64,000 nt of DNA from Lonicera japonica (GCA_021464415.1 CM038470.1:37690099-37754098); one strand, 5' to 3'; positions 31,878 through 43,851 are shown, numbered from the stretch's first letter. The notes: generated by a model from the sequence alone, not told the origin. Numbers and translations: made by a program.

Positions 31878-33663
31878 TGACGCGCCGAAAATACTTCCGT
31901 GCTTAGGTACCCAAGTGCAGGTTGTCAAGTTATAATACTTGGTAAGTCCAAGTGTCGAACCACAAGGATAGTCGGAAAGACGATGTGGTGATTACGAGTC
32001 CAAGGTTTTGTTAAGGGAATTTAATTGGTTGATTTTAGTTGTTGATTTTAAAGTCTTGCAATAAAAATTAAAATGATGTAATAATAGATGAGAAAAGGCT
32101 AAGGCATTATAGAATTCATTTGTTTTGCAAAGTTAAGTAAAATCAATCTCATTCAAAGTTCTCAATGCAATTCCTAAGTGTTGAATATTTTACCCATTTC
32201 TAAGCAAAAGGGTGTGGAGCAAAAGCAACCCATTCCCATATAAATGCCATATAAAGAAAGGATGTAAGCAAATATCAACACAAGTGTATCTCTCATTTTT
32301 ATCTTGTGACAAAGGGTGTGAAGCAAGTGCAACCCATTCCCACATAATATCAACCAAGATTCAAACTTAAAATACACAAAAAGAAAAGGCATAAATTTAA
32401 ACTAGGCATTTAAGAACTCATTGTTAGTTTCCCCTAGGCAAATGACTTGATTATGAAAATGGCCAACTACAAAGAGTTTAGCTCGATAAATCATAACATT
32501 TCATTTGTCTAAGATTGGGAGGTCTAGGTGGAGGTCAAACCGTCCTATATAGACTTATTTGATAAATACAAATTGAATCCTTAAAATGATTAATGAAGTT
32601 GTTTATGACATAAATTTAAAAGATCATCTTTGGCAACACTTTAACTAAGAAAATGATGAGTCTCAAAATCACATAAAGTGTAGAAAGCACTCAACATATC
32701 ATTAAAGTATTTAAAGATTAAAATCTCAAATTTATGGTGTTTCCATGAATATCAAAGACTAATCATGCTTGGCAATGAAAAGTATCTCATTCAAAGAAAG
32801 AATGGACATAGGCTAGTAAGAAATACACAAGTGTATCATCTCCTCATTAATGCTTGAGATCTATGTATACAAGGCATACAAAGTCAAATCATCATATGAA
32901 AATTATCTTACTAGCTTATGAATGGTTGAAAAAATGGAGAAGATGAAGGATTCAAAAAGTATATTTAACAATACTAACAAAGGAATGAGAATTGAACTTA
33001 CATAATTAATGCATTGCAAACTTCATCTTTTAGCCTTAGCAAAGAAATTACTCCATAATAAATGTAGAGACAAGAATTATCAAAGTGAACTCCATTTCTC
33101 TCTCTAGAAAAATAACTATTACAAACTCTCTATAAATTCAGAAATGACAAGTAATAAAAGTGTTTTCTCCAACACAACAATGAAGACTATAAATAGGAAA
33201 GTTGTGTTGGATGCTAAAATAATAAACAATGCTTTTTATTTTTATTTTTATTGTTTATTTTTAGTGGAGAATTCCACTTTCTTGGATGCTCTTTGGTTAC
33301 ATGGAGAATTCCACTTTCTTTCTTTAATCACATGGACATGGAGACTTTCTCTCTTGGATGCTCTTTAATCACATGGACATGGAGACTTTCTCTCTTGGAT
33401 GCTCTTTAATCACATGGAGACTTCCACTTTCTTGAATTCTTTTTGTCCATGAAAAATTCCAATATTGTATTAAATACAATATTTCTTGAAATCTAAAGAC
33501 ACCAAAATAAACACAAAAATATGCCTTTCCAAGCATTGTTAAATACAAAAGTGCTACGAGACTAATCGCGAAATAAGTTGGCAAACCGAGTAGTTTTAGA
33601 GAAATAAACGCGTCAAACAACTCCGAAAATGAGCGTATGAATGACAATATTAAGCGTTTATCA
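31878..33663 (-). repeat. 5' LTR of the Athila-lineage element
   Basis: It is nearly identical to 26189-27974, same length, with the same TGATAAACGC start on the minus strand and the same internal 45-bp tandem unit. Confidence 0.92.
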
Positions 33664-33999
33664 ATATACATAGATTCTATTGTATCAAGTAAACATAAGT
33701 TGAAAGTTCTATGCATTTGGGAAAAGTTTAATTTATTGTATAATTATTAAGTGGTTAATTGAAAACCTCTTGAAAATATTTTGATATATGAACTTTGGTT
33801 TATGTAAGGTTTCTAATGGATGGATTATTAGGCCTCATACCACTTTAAAAATGAGTAATACTTGAAAATGTTTTTCTAAAATTGTAAATTTTACACCACA
33901 CCTGCAGTTGTTAGCAACATTATGTGACGCCCATTTTGTTAAATCTATATGCAATATCAAACGATCCTATATTTATGTCTCCATCAATTGGTATTAGAG
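33664..33999 (+). mobile_element. Tekay-like LTR, right part, with primer-binding site
   Basis: This continues the LTR interrupted at 26188. It ends ATGTCTCCATCA at 33987 and is followed by TGGTATTAGAG at 33989-33999, one base different from the tRNA-Met primer site TGGTATCAGAG. That sets plus orientation for the old element. Its interior is not seen; TGTGACGCC of another LTR follows at once at 34000. Confidence 0.45.
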
Positions 34000-36900
34000 T
34001 GTGACGCCTGTATTTCCCATAAGGAGGCAACAACCTCTAGGAGTGGGCCATCATGGATGCCGTCACTAATAATGGTGAAAAGTAGGCTGTTGGAGTAAAC
34101 ATGTAAGAAAAATAAAGAAATAACGCATCATAATACGTTTGTAAGCGTCGTTAATTCTCATAAACTTCTACTTTACAAGGTAGTCTATACTGTTGAGTTG
34201 GCGGTTGCCTAAGGTCTAAATCAGTTCTTAATGAGAATTAAAGAGCATTAAACATACATGTTCTCTGTAAAATCAACATTTCAACACATTCCAAGAAGAA
34301 AACAACTCCAAGTACTTAATATACATTACTCAACAATCCTGGTCATAAATAGTTAAAATATAACAACTACAAGTCCTCAGGAAGGCATTTCAAATGCCTG
34401 AAGGTACATAATTATACAACAAGTATAAGTACGATACATATCCTAAAGTAACATGTCAAAAACGTAAAACCATGGCCTTTCCGTAACGAAAGGCTCTAGT
34501 ATCAGAGGAATCTAGGATTACTAGCCCTTTCCCTTATCAGCTCTCCCTGTCCTAACTCTAGAGGTACCTACTTGGGAAAAACAGTGAGTCAACCGGGCCT
34601 AATGGGAACTATAGAGTTTATATAATAAAGTACAAGCAGTCAATCACATGCAGTGTGTAATTTTTACAAGAAAATAGGTATAAGTTGTAAGCATTGTAAC
34701 TGATAATGCAATGCAAGTACGTCATATGGTTCCCACCTAAACAAAAAATAAATATATGTATATATACTGACTGAGCACCTATACCATGACTAGGCATAAG
34801 TCCCACCGTAACTATCATAACTCCCATTTGGGATTTTCCTTGTGAAGTGTGCACATCGATCACGATTTAAAGCCCCCAAGGTTGGGTCCCCCATGAACCA
34901 CTTAGATGTGTAGGATATGCCGCCTTAGCGAGGTCCCCCTAGCTAGACCATATCTGAATGTATATCTTCTACCCGGTATCAAGTAGTGCTTAACTATTAG
35001 TATAACAAATCCAAAACCAATTCAAAATATATATACAAACATTAACAACTGTAATTTACATAATACTAAGTCCAAATATCACAAAAGTCCTCTATTGTGA
35101 ATCATAACCATAAGTATATTGTCTCAAACTGGGTATACGCACATACGCGCTAATGGGTAATAACTAAAACTTGTAATCTATATTATAAAACAAGGACTTT
35201 TTGCAATAAAATAATAAATCAATCCAATGTCTCATATTAATTCACAATGGTGTTAACACTTTTAGGCCATTAAATCACTTTTATACTCACAACGAGATGT
35301 CAAATCAACTTAACATTTATTCACACACTACATATACACAGAAATATAACTCTTCCATCTCTCTACTTTTTTACAACATTTCTTTCTCATCAATTTTTTA
35401 AAAAACTTTCAAATTCCATAACTTTAATTTTAGAAATTCAATTTTAATAAAATCTATATATTTGGAAATATTCATCAAGATCTACAAAACAATATCAATT
35501 GTGATTATTAAATTATGTATAAAAAAATTCAATAAAAGTTATAAAACATTACAACTATAATGGCATAAAACTTATAAAATATTACAACTATAATGGCATA
35601 TATACGTAATGTATTTCTTACTCATTAGCTATTGAAAATATTACACAATGAATTAAAGATACTGAAGTAAAATTAAAAATAATAAAATCAACTCAAGGAT
35701 TTATATAACTTTCGAATGCCATAACTTTAAATTTACAAATTCAACTTTAATAAAATTTGTATATTTGAAATATATTTAAATTATGTATAAAAAAATTTCA
35801 AGAAAAGTTAATAAAACATTACAACTATAATAGCATAAAACTTGTAAAGTATTACAACTATAATGGCATACATCAAGTATTTCTAACTTATTAGCTATTG
35901 AATTAAAGATACTAAAATAAAATTAAAAATAATAAAATATCCCAATCGAATATTTTTCAATCCGAACAAAGCCAAATGGGGCGGAATTTTTTTATATTAG
36001 GATCCGTCCTACCTCAAATATAATATTTTTTATCTTTTAAATACACTCATGCACCATTACAGTATAAAAGGGTCGAGGCGATTTCACGGTGAGAATTTTC
36101 TATATTACAATTTGATCTACCTTCAATATAATATTTTTCTCTTTTTTAAATACACACATAACATCATTACATTATAAAAGTGTAAAGGCAATTTTAGCTC
36201 TAAGTGGACAAGTAAGACATGTCTCCAGTGAGGAAGGGTTATATTTTTAGTTGGACAAGTTTAGTTTTTGCGATACCTTATATGTTTTTCATCCCTAAGT
36301 AATATATAGTCATACACATCTTCGATCTCACATTTTTCACATAATTATATTTTCTTTAATTATTATTTTTTACTTTTTTTATAATGCTGGATGGCACGGG
36401 TATACCGTAGTCATTTAATATATAATGAGATTTCTTCATAATAAGGTGAAATATCAACAAGCACATATATAATCCAAGTAAAATAACAACAAATCACAAC
36501 CCAATAACCCATGTATGCATACATCAACTTGCTTAAAGGAAAATCTCCCAATTTACTTTGAAAATAAAGATGCAACACATAAGAGTAGAAATTGAGTTTG
36601 GGTACTAGTATTCCCACCTGAGATAAGCTATTTCTCTAACGTATGAGAGACGAATCAAGCCACGAGTCCACAATTTTGAAATTCCCAAATTGGAGCTTGA
36701 AAACTTAACAATGGAGGATTAAACATATGGGCAAGAAGATGTAGGAGGTAATGGCAAGGTTTTAATGGAAGGTAAAAAGCTAACTTTGATCACTCTTTAT
36801 CACCCTTCATAAGAGGGTTTTCACCGCTCTTTAGCTCTCTCTCGAAATAGAAGCAAATGGGGTGAAAAGGAAGGAAGATATGGACATAAAATAGGGAATA

Positions 36901-37450
36901 AAGGATTAAAAACCCACTGGGGTGGATTTGATCAATCAGAGATACCTCTGATCCATCAGAGGGAACCTTTCTTGAAACCCTTCATTTTTTCTTCAAAAAT
37001 CTCGCTTTTCTCGACCCGTTTCGACCCCCGAAATGATTCCAATTCAACTCAGCTTTTAAAAGAAATTTGTAGTGGGAAATAAAATGAAGCTTTACATCCT
37101 TATGGAAGTTAATTTAGGTCAGAGACAAAGAAGTTATGAATGCACAAAGTTGGCAAAAAATTATAAATAATGAAAAGCCAAAATATGCTTTTAATGCGAC
37201 AAATATGGTTTGAAACACCCGAAATGTTTAACAATTACTCATGAAAGTTTGAATATACATATATAACATGTAGAGAAATATAAATGATGCGGATTTCTAA
37301 AAATTAAGAATTTCGTACCGAAAACAAAATTTTCGCAATGATTGGAATATAGCTCGTGGGAAAAATTGTAAACTAAAAGTATGGTGTTGAACAAAGAAAG
37401 GTTTTCTTTGATACTACGTACGGATTGAACTATCCATGTTGTGCAGTAAA
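34000..37450 (-). mobile_element. Second LTR relic, Tekay-like, carrying a Helitron
   Basis: TGTGACGCCTGTATTTCCC at 34000 looks like an LTR terminus. Later words (GAGTCAACCGGGCCTAATGGGAACTAT near 34586, in two parts; TATTCCCACCTGAGA near 36608; TCTCTCTCGAAA near 36836) parallel the order of similar words in the Tekay solo LTR at 43.8-46.0 kb. The Helitron at 35177-36410 interrupts it. The distal end is not certain. No gene inside. Confidence 0.4.
35177..36410 (+). mobile_element. Second Helitron of the same family, 1.23 kb
   Basis: It starts TCTATATTATAAAACAAGG as at 14286 and ends ATGGCACGGGTATACCGTAG, the counterpart of GGCACGGGTATACCCTAG. The 3' hairpin is degraded (TGCTGGATGGCAC) and CTAG has become GTAG. 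It is flanked by A at 35176 and T at 36411. The interior is collinear with the first copy but shorter by about 760 bp. No coding sequence. Confidence 0.8.
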
Positions 37451-38940
37451 CTAGATTCATGCATGTTGTTGTTAGATAGAACTTAGAACTCGCTAACCCT
37501 TGTTTTGCAGTGTTCTTGTTCCGCTATTATGGTCACGTAATTATGTTTTATATGATTGGATCCCACTATGTTTTTATTTGTGGTTAATTTTAATGTGCAT
37601 GATGATTTGGGTTTTATTCATAGTTGTAAATTAAATTTAGATAAGAGTTGTGAACTCCTTTAAAGGAGGCATAGGATTTATATAATTTTATTTACAATTT
37701 AGATATAATAGTTTATGTGTGAACTCCTTAAATGGAGGAATAAGATCTTTGTATCTAAGATTGCAATTTCTTTAATGAAGAACGTTGAAGAAGGCATTTT
37801 CACCAAGGTTGATTTTCGACATAGCTAGTTAATTGGCGACATCGATCATGGTAGGTTTCAAACTGACTAAGGATAATGAAGCTTGCACCATAATAGTAAA
37901 AATATAATTATTCTTATTATTGAATGGTTTAATGCTTTGTGTGGTTGCGTATCGGTCATTTGTTTTAATTATTAGCTTTTCTTATACTCTTGGACAACAT
38001 GGATACATGATTATACCTATATCACCTTTTATTTTATGTTTAGTTATTGTCAAATTAAAAAAGGATGTATAAATATAAATTTTGTGTAATTGTAAAATAT
38101 AATATTTTTTTTAAATTTTAAAAAAGAAACAAAAAAAAATTATTGCACATATCTTTTATATTTCCTTATATTTTAATTGACTATAATTTAATATAAAATT
38201 TTCTTAATCCTTGAAAAATAATGTTTTAAATACTAAGACGGTGAGAGATTTTTTCACATAAAAATCTCACGGTCTCTATCATTTGTTTGTAGATGGTGTA
38301 ATTTATTCTTCGTGTGAGTTACAGTGCTCACCTCCATATCGGAAAAAATAGATTGAGGAATCATTGTACAAATTTCTCAGAAAGATAATTTTAAATGATG
38401 TGATTTATTTTTCGTGTTGGCTTTAGTACTCACCTCCGTATCGGAAAGAATAAATTGTTGAATCATTAGACTAAATTAAATGATGGTATACACTTAGATA
38501 TAAATAATAATTTGCTCTTCAACTGAATCTCTACTATTATTTGTAGGACTAAAGGAGGTCGGCTATTTAAATTTTACTTGACAATAAACGATTTTCTAGA
38601 TAGTATATATTACTTGACAATAAAGAATTGTCTAGATAGTATGTATTGCTTGATGATAAAGGATTGTTTAGATAGTAAAATTCAATATGTTTACATTTGT
38701 CTAAGAAATAATGAACATAGACCACCTTATTAATAGTGCATATTGTTCAAAAGTCTTAGGCTGCTGGCGAACGCTTTTTGAAATATTAAAAGGTACCATA
38801 TTTAAAATATGTGTTCAAAGTTATTATTGTCCATCATAATTTGTATTATTATGTGATTCTTAAGTTTTGAAATGACAAACTCTTTCAATCCACTTTTGAT
38901 TATTCTCAAGTAATACAAATTGATTGGGCCTAATTATATT
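37451..38940. other. Intergenic DNA with short tandem repeats
   Basis: No gene was recognised. A duplicated segment of about 105 bp (GTGATTTATT(C/T)TTCGTGT, CTCACCTCC(A/G)TATCGG) lies near 38298 and 38400. A 36-bp repeat follows at 38576-38683. The adjoining sequence leads into the copia relic at about 38950. Confidence 0.4.
38576..38683. repeat. 36-bp tandem repeat, three copies
   Basis: Units start ACTTGACAATAAA at 38576 and 38612, and GCTTGATGATAAA at 38648, each ending in TAGATAGTA with a short tail. Confidence 0.75.
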
Positions 38941-38949
38941 GACTAAAAA

Positions 38950-39262
38950 AAGGAACTTGAACATTGTGCTTACTACTAAAGAGTACATATTTGTGCTCAC
39001 TGAGTATTGTCCAGCAGAACCTGGTAAGGGGGTGACCGATGAGGAAACCTAGGCTTGCTGAAGGTGAAAAAAGGCTGATGAGATGGCGTGGTTTTACATT
39101 CTTCCATTTTTGTCAAATGTGCTTTAACATCAGCATTAGTCTTTTACCACCGCCTACGACATAATGCTGAACGTCAAAGATAAGTTTGGGGATCAAGATC
39201 GTGCCATAAGGTAGGTTGCGATGAAAGGCCTCACGAACACAACTATAGCTGAAGGAACCTAA
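38950..39262 (+). pseudogene. Ty1/copia gag, fragment 1
   Basis: Plus strand, reading LNIVLTTKEYIFVLTEYCP, then KKADEMAWFYILPFLSNVL, TAYDIMLNVKDKFGDQDR and VAMKGLTNTTIAEGT. This is the UBN2-type gag of a copia polyprotein, with stops. It breaks at the target site GTTAG of the composite insertion and resumes at 43106. Confidence 0.75.
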
Positions 39263-39267
39263 GTTAG

Positions 39268-39818
39268 TGATGCGGACAAGGCTACATGGGCTCAAATCAA
39301 CTTGTGTAGGCCCATCAGAATAAATTGGAAGCTTTATTTTTAAGTAGTTTTAATTATAAGAATTATTTACTTATTCAATTAGGAATGTTTTCCTTATTCA
39401 ATTAGGATTTAGATTAGTAGTTTTCTTATTCTATGTAGATTAGTATTTTCCTTATTCTATTAGGATTTGTTTTGAGGTTTCCTTGTTGGATTAGTTTCTT
39501 ATTGTCTAAGTTTTCTTCTCCCTATTTAAAGGGGGTTCATTGTTTTATTTTATTATCTAAGACTTTATTCATAATAATATTGAGTGACTTAATCATCTTT
39601 GGTTCTTCACGAACTATTTGAACTTATCGGTTTGTCTGTGGCGTTCATCCGACTTATCAATCGGTATTCCGCACCTGATTGTGGTGTCTTCGTTTTCCAC
39701 CAGAATCTGATTGTAGAAACGGTCTGGGTCATTAATTTGCTACGGTTTTCGTGTGTATCTGTGTCGAGGTTCACACAACCAATTCGTTGTGTTTATGGGT
39801 TTCATGCGATATCACAGT
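39268..39818 (+). mobile_element. Plus-oriented LTR at the left of the composite
   Basis: It starts TGATGCGGACAAGGCTAC. It contains the TATTTAAAG promoter word near 39533, stacked AATTAGGAAT/TTCCTTATTC words, and ends around ATATCACAGTGGGTCGTATC, where a damaged tRNA-Met primer site could begin. Its start closely resembles that of the LTR at 62.9-63.5 kb (TGATGTGGACAAGGCTAG). No interior of its own follows. Confidence 0.6.
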
Positions 39819-39839
39819 GGGTCGTATCAGATTTACCAA

Positions 39840-40601
39840 TGACGCAAATCCGGATCGTCTTTCCTAGCCAGGCTAATGGATCCTTGACCCGTAGTCTATT
39901 AAATAGACTAGAACCTTGGAATCACGTGAAAGATGGAAGGCGGAAACCTCAACCCAACGCTTAAAGAAGTGCGAACCTCGGTATAATGAATGACGCCACA
40001 ATCTAGTGTGGTTGCTAGATTGGTAAGTCAAGAACAATTGAATTAATTCAATTCAACATGCTCTTAGAGAACACAAAGAGAAAACTCTCAATTAATCATC
40101 AAAACTCTTCTAATACAATGAAAAGAACTCCTTTAAATAGGAGCAACAAAGCTAGAATCCTAATTCAAAAAGAAAATTATTACCTACCTAGAAAAGAAAA
40201 ATAATAACTCCTAGAATATTCCTAATACAATAAGGAAATTAATAATCAGACAATAAAGAAACTATTCAAAAAGGAAACTACTAAATTCTAATTCCTAATT
40301 GAATAATGAGACTCAAGAAGCCCACTAATTTAAAAGCAAATTAAATTAATATATTATAGATTATTCCAATGGGCCTCTTTGCGGTTCTAACCTCTTGAAC
40401 TTCCACGCCCAATCTTTAGGAACCCCATGTAATGCATGATCATCATTTAAGCTTCTTGCATCTCTTAGTATAATTAATTCAAGGCTTAGACATTTGGATT
40501 TCCACGCCCAATCCTTGCACATGAGCATAATCAAGCCTCCATTTAGTAACTCACAATTTCCCTTAATTGAATATAATGGAGGACTAGATGAGATCACATT
40601 G
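39840..40601 (-). repeat. 3' LTR of the minus-oriented element in the composite
   Basis: It is homologous to 42393-43105 over its whole length, with a 50-bp block near 40410-40460 that the other copy lacks. A purine tract (GAAGAAGAGGGG on the minus strand) lies just outside at 40602-40620. Confidence 0.85.
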
Positions 40602-42379
40602 TACCCCTCTTCTTCAAGAAGATTCGTCCTCGAATCTTGGCTAATCATTGTCTGATTCAATCCACATCTAGCAATTTGTTGCTTGGCCTTCTTTGACAAA
40701 CGAAATTCATCGAACATGAGGCCATGCTTCAACTCGATCAACTTTAGTTCATTGAAGAAACTTCTCGGCTGATAATTTGGATGGAAATCATACTTGTCCA
40801 CACCAATGAAGTCAACATGCTCCACGTCATCAACTTTCAAAGTACTTTCCTTTTATAACTTCATTTGATCTTCATGAGCTTGCTTAGGTGGCAATGGAAC
40901 TAGAGTAACAATAGTTGAAGTCTCTTGCTTGTCAACTCGTCCCTTATCGCTTTCCTCGATGTAATTCTCATCAACACCTATGGCTGGAAGTGGTTGCACT
41001 TGCGATTTTTTTTAACTTGCACTAAAACTTCTTCATCTTCCTCTTCTTGCAAGCTTGGAATTAAACCTTCAACCCACAACTCACCTTCTTCAGCCGTCAC
41101 TTTAATTTCCTCGATCTCATCGGTTTCTGGCTTATTCTCCAATGGCAGCTTAGATATGGCTCGTTTCTCTTCTTTTTTCAATTGACTTGGTTCGCCAAAA
41201 GATGTATTCAGACTTTCACTTAGCTCTAGGCTTCCCCTCTTTTTAGACTACTCATAGGCTTCGGCAAACATCTCCTGAAACCTATGAATAAATTCATCAT
41301 CAAATAAAGAAACCTTTTTCTTGCTACTACCTATATTATTGTCTCGAACCCAACTTTCTCCAACCTCACCACCATGTCTTATATTAGTAACACTAGAATC
41401 CCATTCATCTTCAAATTTAACTTTACGATGCTGAACTTTCAATTTCTCTTTAGGAGTTTTATTCAACAGCATGCGCCGTTCAATCTCTAATTGCGTTAAT
41501 CGCGCACTATCGCGTTTAATCTCCTCTTGAAGCCACCTTTCTCCATATTCAAAGTTTAGACATGACATACTTGCTACAAAACAAAGATTAGTGCAATAAA
41601 GATAATTCTCACCACACTCCTTTTCGTGTTTCGTTTAAAGATATGTCACTCTTCTTTTACCGCTCGTGTTTGTCACTCAAAATATTGATATACTCACAAT
41701 TTTCTCTTTGGAACTCCAAAACAAGTTGAATAATATGAATATCACAAGTCCTTAACAACCAATCACAAACCCAACAAATTAGATTTAGACGCGTTCAACA
41801 ATGTAATACCAAAGACCAAAGAAATCAAATTCTAGTAATATATTAGAGCCAAACGAATTTTTATAATTGCTAGAATAATGCAAGCAGAATTTTAAAGAAC
41901 AAACAAGTAGCAAGTCCTAGTTGATAAAGTAATTTAAAGTTCCTATGGATATCTAGAATTCCCAAGCAAAATAGATTTAAAAGGGAACACAAAATAAGAA
42001 TCCCAACTAGAATAAAGATGCAACAATGGTCAATAAACCCAAACGATTGAATTCTATTCGGAATTTTCTAGGGTTCAACTTGAATCATCAATTTCAATAA
42101 TATAGCACAAATTCGCAGCAATTAAAACACTATTCGACGAAGAATAAACAACCTAGGGTTTTTGTTTCAATATTCAAACTTTGATGTATTCCAATTTGAA
42201 ACAATTAAACCCTATGCACTTTTCTTTTTTTAGGGTTTTCAAGCAATTAAAAAAAAAATTTGTCAGAAATTGCTGTTCACACGAAATCACTGTTCATCAC
42301 TATTCACGGCACTGTTCATCATGCACTGTTCACGGTATTGTTCATCGGGTACTGTTCACAGTACTGGATAGAAAAGTTT
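40602..42379 (-). pseudogene. Interior of the minus-oriented non-autonomous element
   Basis: About 1.8 kb on the minus strand after the primer site. A 106-codon frame (41568-41248) reads WLQEEIKRDSARLTQLEIER and RHGGEVGESW, and an acidic frame (41181-40978) has EEEDEEVLVQVKKN. Both lie in the same frame, separated by a stop. A third frame (40840-40361) includes FDEFRLSKKAKQQIARCG and runs through DSRTNLLEEEG into the LTR, as the end of some gypsy polyproteins does. A TTTTGTAG acceptor-like site precedes the first frame. No RT, integrase or protease. I do not recognise the protein; it appears to be a gag-like or captured ORF of a short non-autonomous element. Confidence 0.55.
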
Positions 42380-42391
42380 GCTCTGATACCA
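42380..42391 (-). other. tRNA-Met primer-binding site
   Basis: On the minus strand TGGTATCAGAGC, one base after the LTR end CA. This is the perfect initiator-tRNA primer site and fixes the minus orientation of this element. Confidence 0.85.
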
Positions 42392-42392
42392 A

Positions 42393-43105
42393 TGATGCAA
42401 ACCCGGATCGTCTTTTCTAGCCAGGCTAATGGATCATCAACCCTTGAACTACAAACATAGCAAGAACCTTGCAATACGTCGAAAAGATGGAAGGCGAATA
42501 CCTCAACCCAACGCTTAAAGAAGCACGAACCTTGGTATAATGAATGACGCCACAATCTAGTGTGGTTGCTAGATTGATAAGTCAAGAACAATTGAATTAA
42601 TTCATTTCAACATGCTCTTAGAGAACACAAAGAGAAAACTCTCAATTAATCATCAAAACTCTTCTAATACAATAAAAAAAACTCCTTTAAATAGGAGAAA
42701 CAAAGCTAGAATCATAATTCAAAAAGGAAATTATTACCTACTTAGAAAACAAAAATAATAACTCCTAGAATATTCCTAATACAATAAGGAAATTAATAAT
42801 AAGACAATAAAGAAACTATTCAAAAAGGAAACTACTAAATTCTAATTTCTAATTGAATAATGAGACTCAAGAAGCCCACTAATTTAAAAGCAAATTAAAT
42901 TAATATCTTCTAGATTATTCCAATGGGCCTCCTTGCGGTTCTAACCTCTTGAACTTCCATGCCCAATCTTAGTATAATTAATTTAAGGCTTAGACATTTG
43001 GATTTCCACGCCCAATCCTTGTACATGAGCATAATCAAGCCTCCATTTAGTAACTCACAATTTCCCTTAATTGAATATAATGGAGGACTAGATGAGATGA
43101 CATCA
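42393..43105 (-). repeat. 5' LTR of the minus-oriented element in the composite
   Basis: 713 bp, from TGATGTCATCTCATC on the minus strand to GCATCA before the primer site. TATTTAAAGG promoter word near 42690 (minus strand CCTATTTAAAGG). Divergence from the 3' copy is several percent by eye plus indels, so this element is much older than the Athila insertion. Confidence 0.85.
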
Positions 43106-43846
43106 GTTAGGTATCATGTTTTGAAAATGATTGATCTTTTGAATGAACTAGAGATCCTTGGAGATGAAATCAATGGTGAAACTCAGGTTTATATCGTTCT
43201 CTAGTCGCTGCTGGACTTATTTAAGGGATTCTGACATAATTACAACATGAATAACATTTATTCATTGCGGAACTTCTTAAAGAATTCGAAGCAGCTAAGG
43301 GAGTCCTTGGTAAGCTAGCTAGTCCTCTAGTGGATGAGAAAGCTTTTACTTCTATGCCCAAAAGCAAGAAAGGAAGAACAAGAATGCACAAGCTATAGTC
43401 CCACAAGAAGCAGTGCGTGCAGTAGTCACTGAACCTCTAAGAGGAGTGAAAAACCCTATGGGCTAGTGTTTCACTGTCAGTAAAAAGTGCATTTGAACTA
43501 AACCGTTAGAACAAGATGTGTAAATTTCATCTATTTGTTATCTTGTTTAATGGTCTGATCTACAGTACCTGGTGTGTAGATTCGGGAGCCACTAATCATA
43601 TCTGCAATACTTTATAGGGGTTCCAAGAAACCAGACAACTTGGAAATAGAGAAATTTATTTACATATGGGTTGCTACAAATGTGGCAGCAGTTGCAATAA
43701 AAGATAATTTTCTTCAATTTAGTCAAAATAGGATATTAGTGATTAAAGAATGTCTATATGTATCTTCCATTAGAAAGAATTTGATTGCTATTTCTAGATT
43801 GGTTGAGGACAAATATTTTGTTCATTTTAATGATAAAACAATTATC
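43106..43846 (+). pseudogene. Ty1/copia gag-protease, fragment 2
   Basis: It resumes at VRYHVLKMIDLLNELEILGD and GETQVYIVL (end of gag), then after broken sequence reads VDSGATNHICNT, the copia protease active site DSGA, near 43578. A later frame reads KECLYVSSIRKNLIAISRL then VEDKYFVHFNDKTIII. Multiple stops and frameshifts. It is cut at ATTAG by the Tekay solo LTR. Confidence 0.75.
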
Positions 43847-43851
43847 ATTAG

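Larger units (their letters stand above)
26189..33663 (-). mobile_element. Very young non-autonomous Athila-lineage LTR retrotransposon, 7475 bp
   Basis: Two LTRs of exactly 1786 bp each (26189-27974 and 31878-33663) flank a 3.9-kb interior. The 5-bp target duplication ATATA is at 26184-26188 and 33664-33668. On the minus strand the order is 5' LTR (31878-33663), primer site, gag-protease, polypurine tract, 3' LTR. By eye the LTRs differ at about four positions (near 26936, 27451, 27573 and 27934), so the insertion is recent. RT, RNase H and integrase are absent. The interior joins protease sequence directly to the post-integrase region, so it is an internal-deletion derivative that needs an autonomous partner, similar in concept to TR-GAG elements. 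Confidence 0.92.
39268..43105. mobile_element. Composite head-to-head LTR insertion in copia gag
   Basis: The 3838-bp segment begins TGATGCGG and ends ACATCA, and is bounded by GTTAG on each side (39263-39267 and 43106-43110). It holds a plus-oriented LTR at the left end, then a complete minus-oriented LTR-interior-LTR element. Both outer ends are U3-type TGATG termini. A single target duplication encloses two elements of different sequence and opposite orientation. Confidence 0.75.

Noticed and set aside
39599..39964. 121-codon plus-strand frame
   Set aside because: It crosses the junction of two LTRs in the composite and has no motif.
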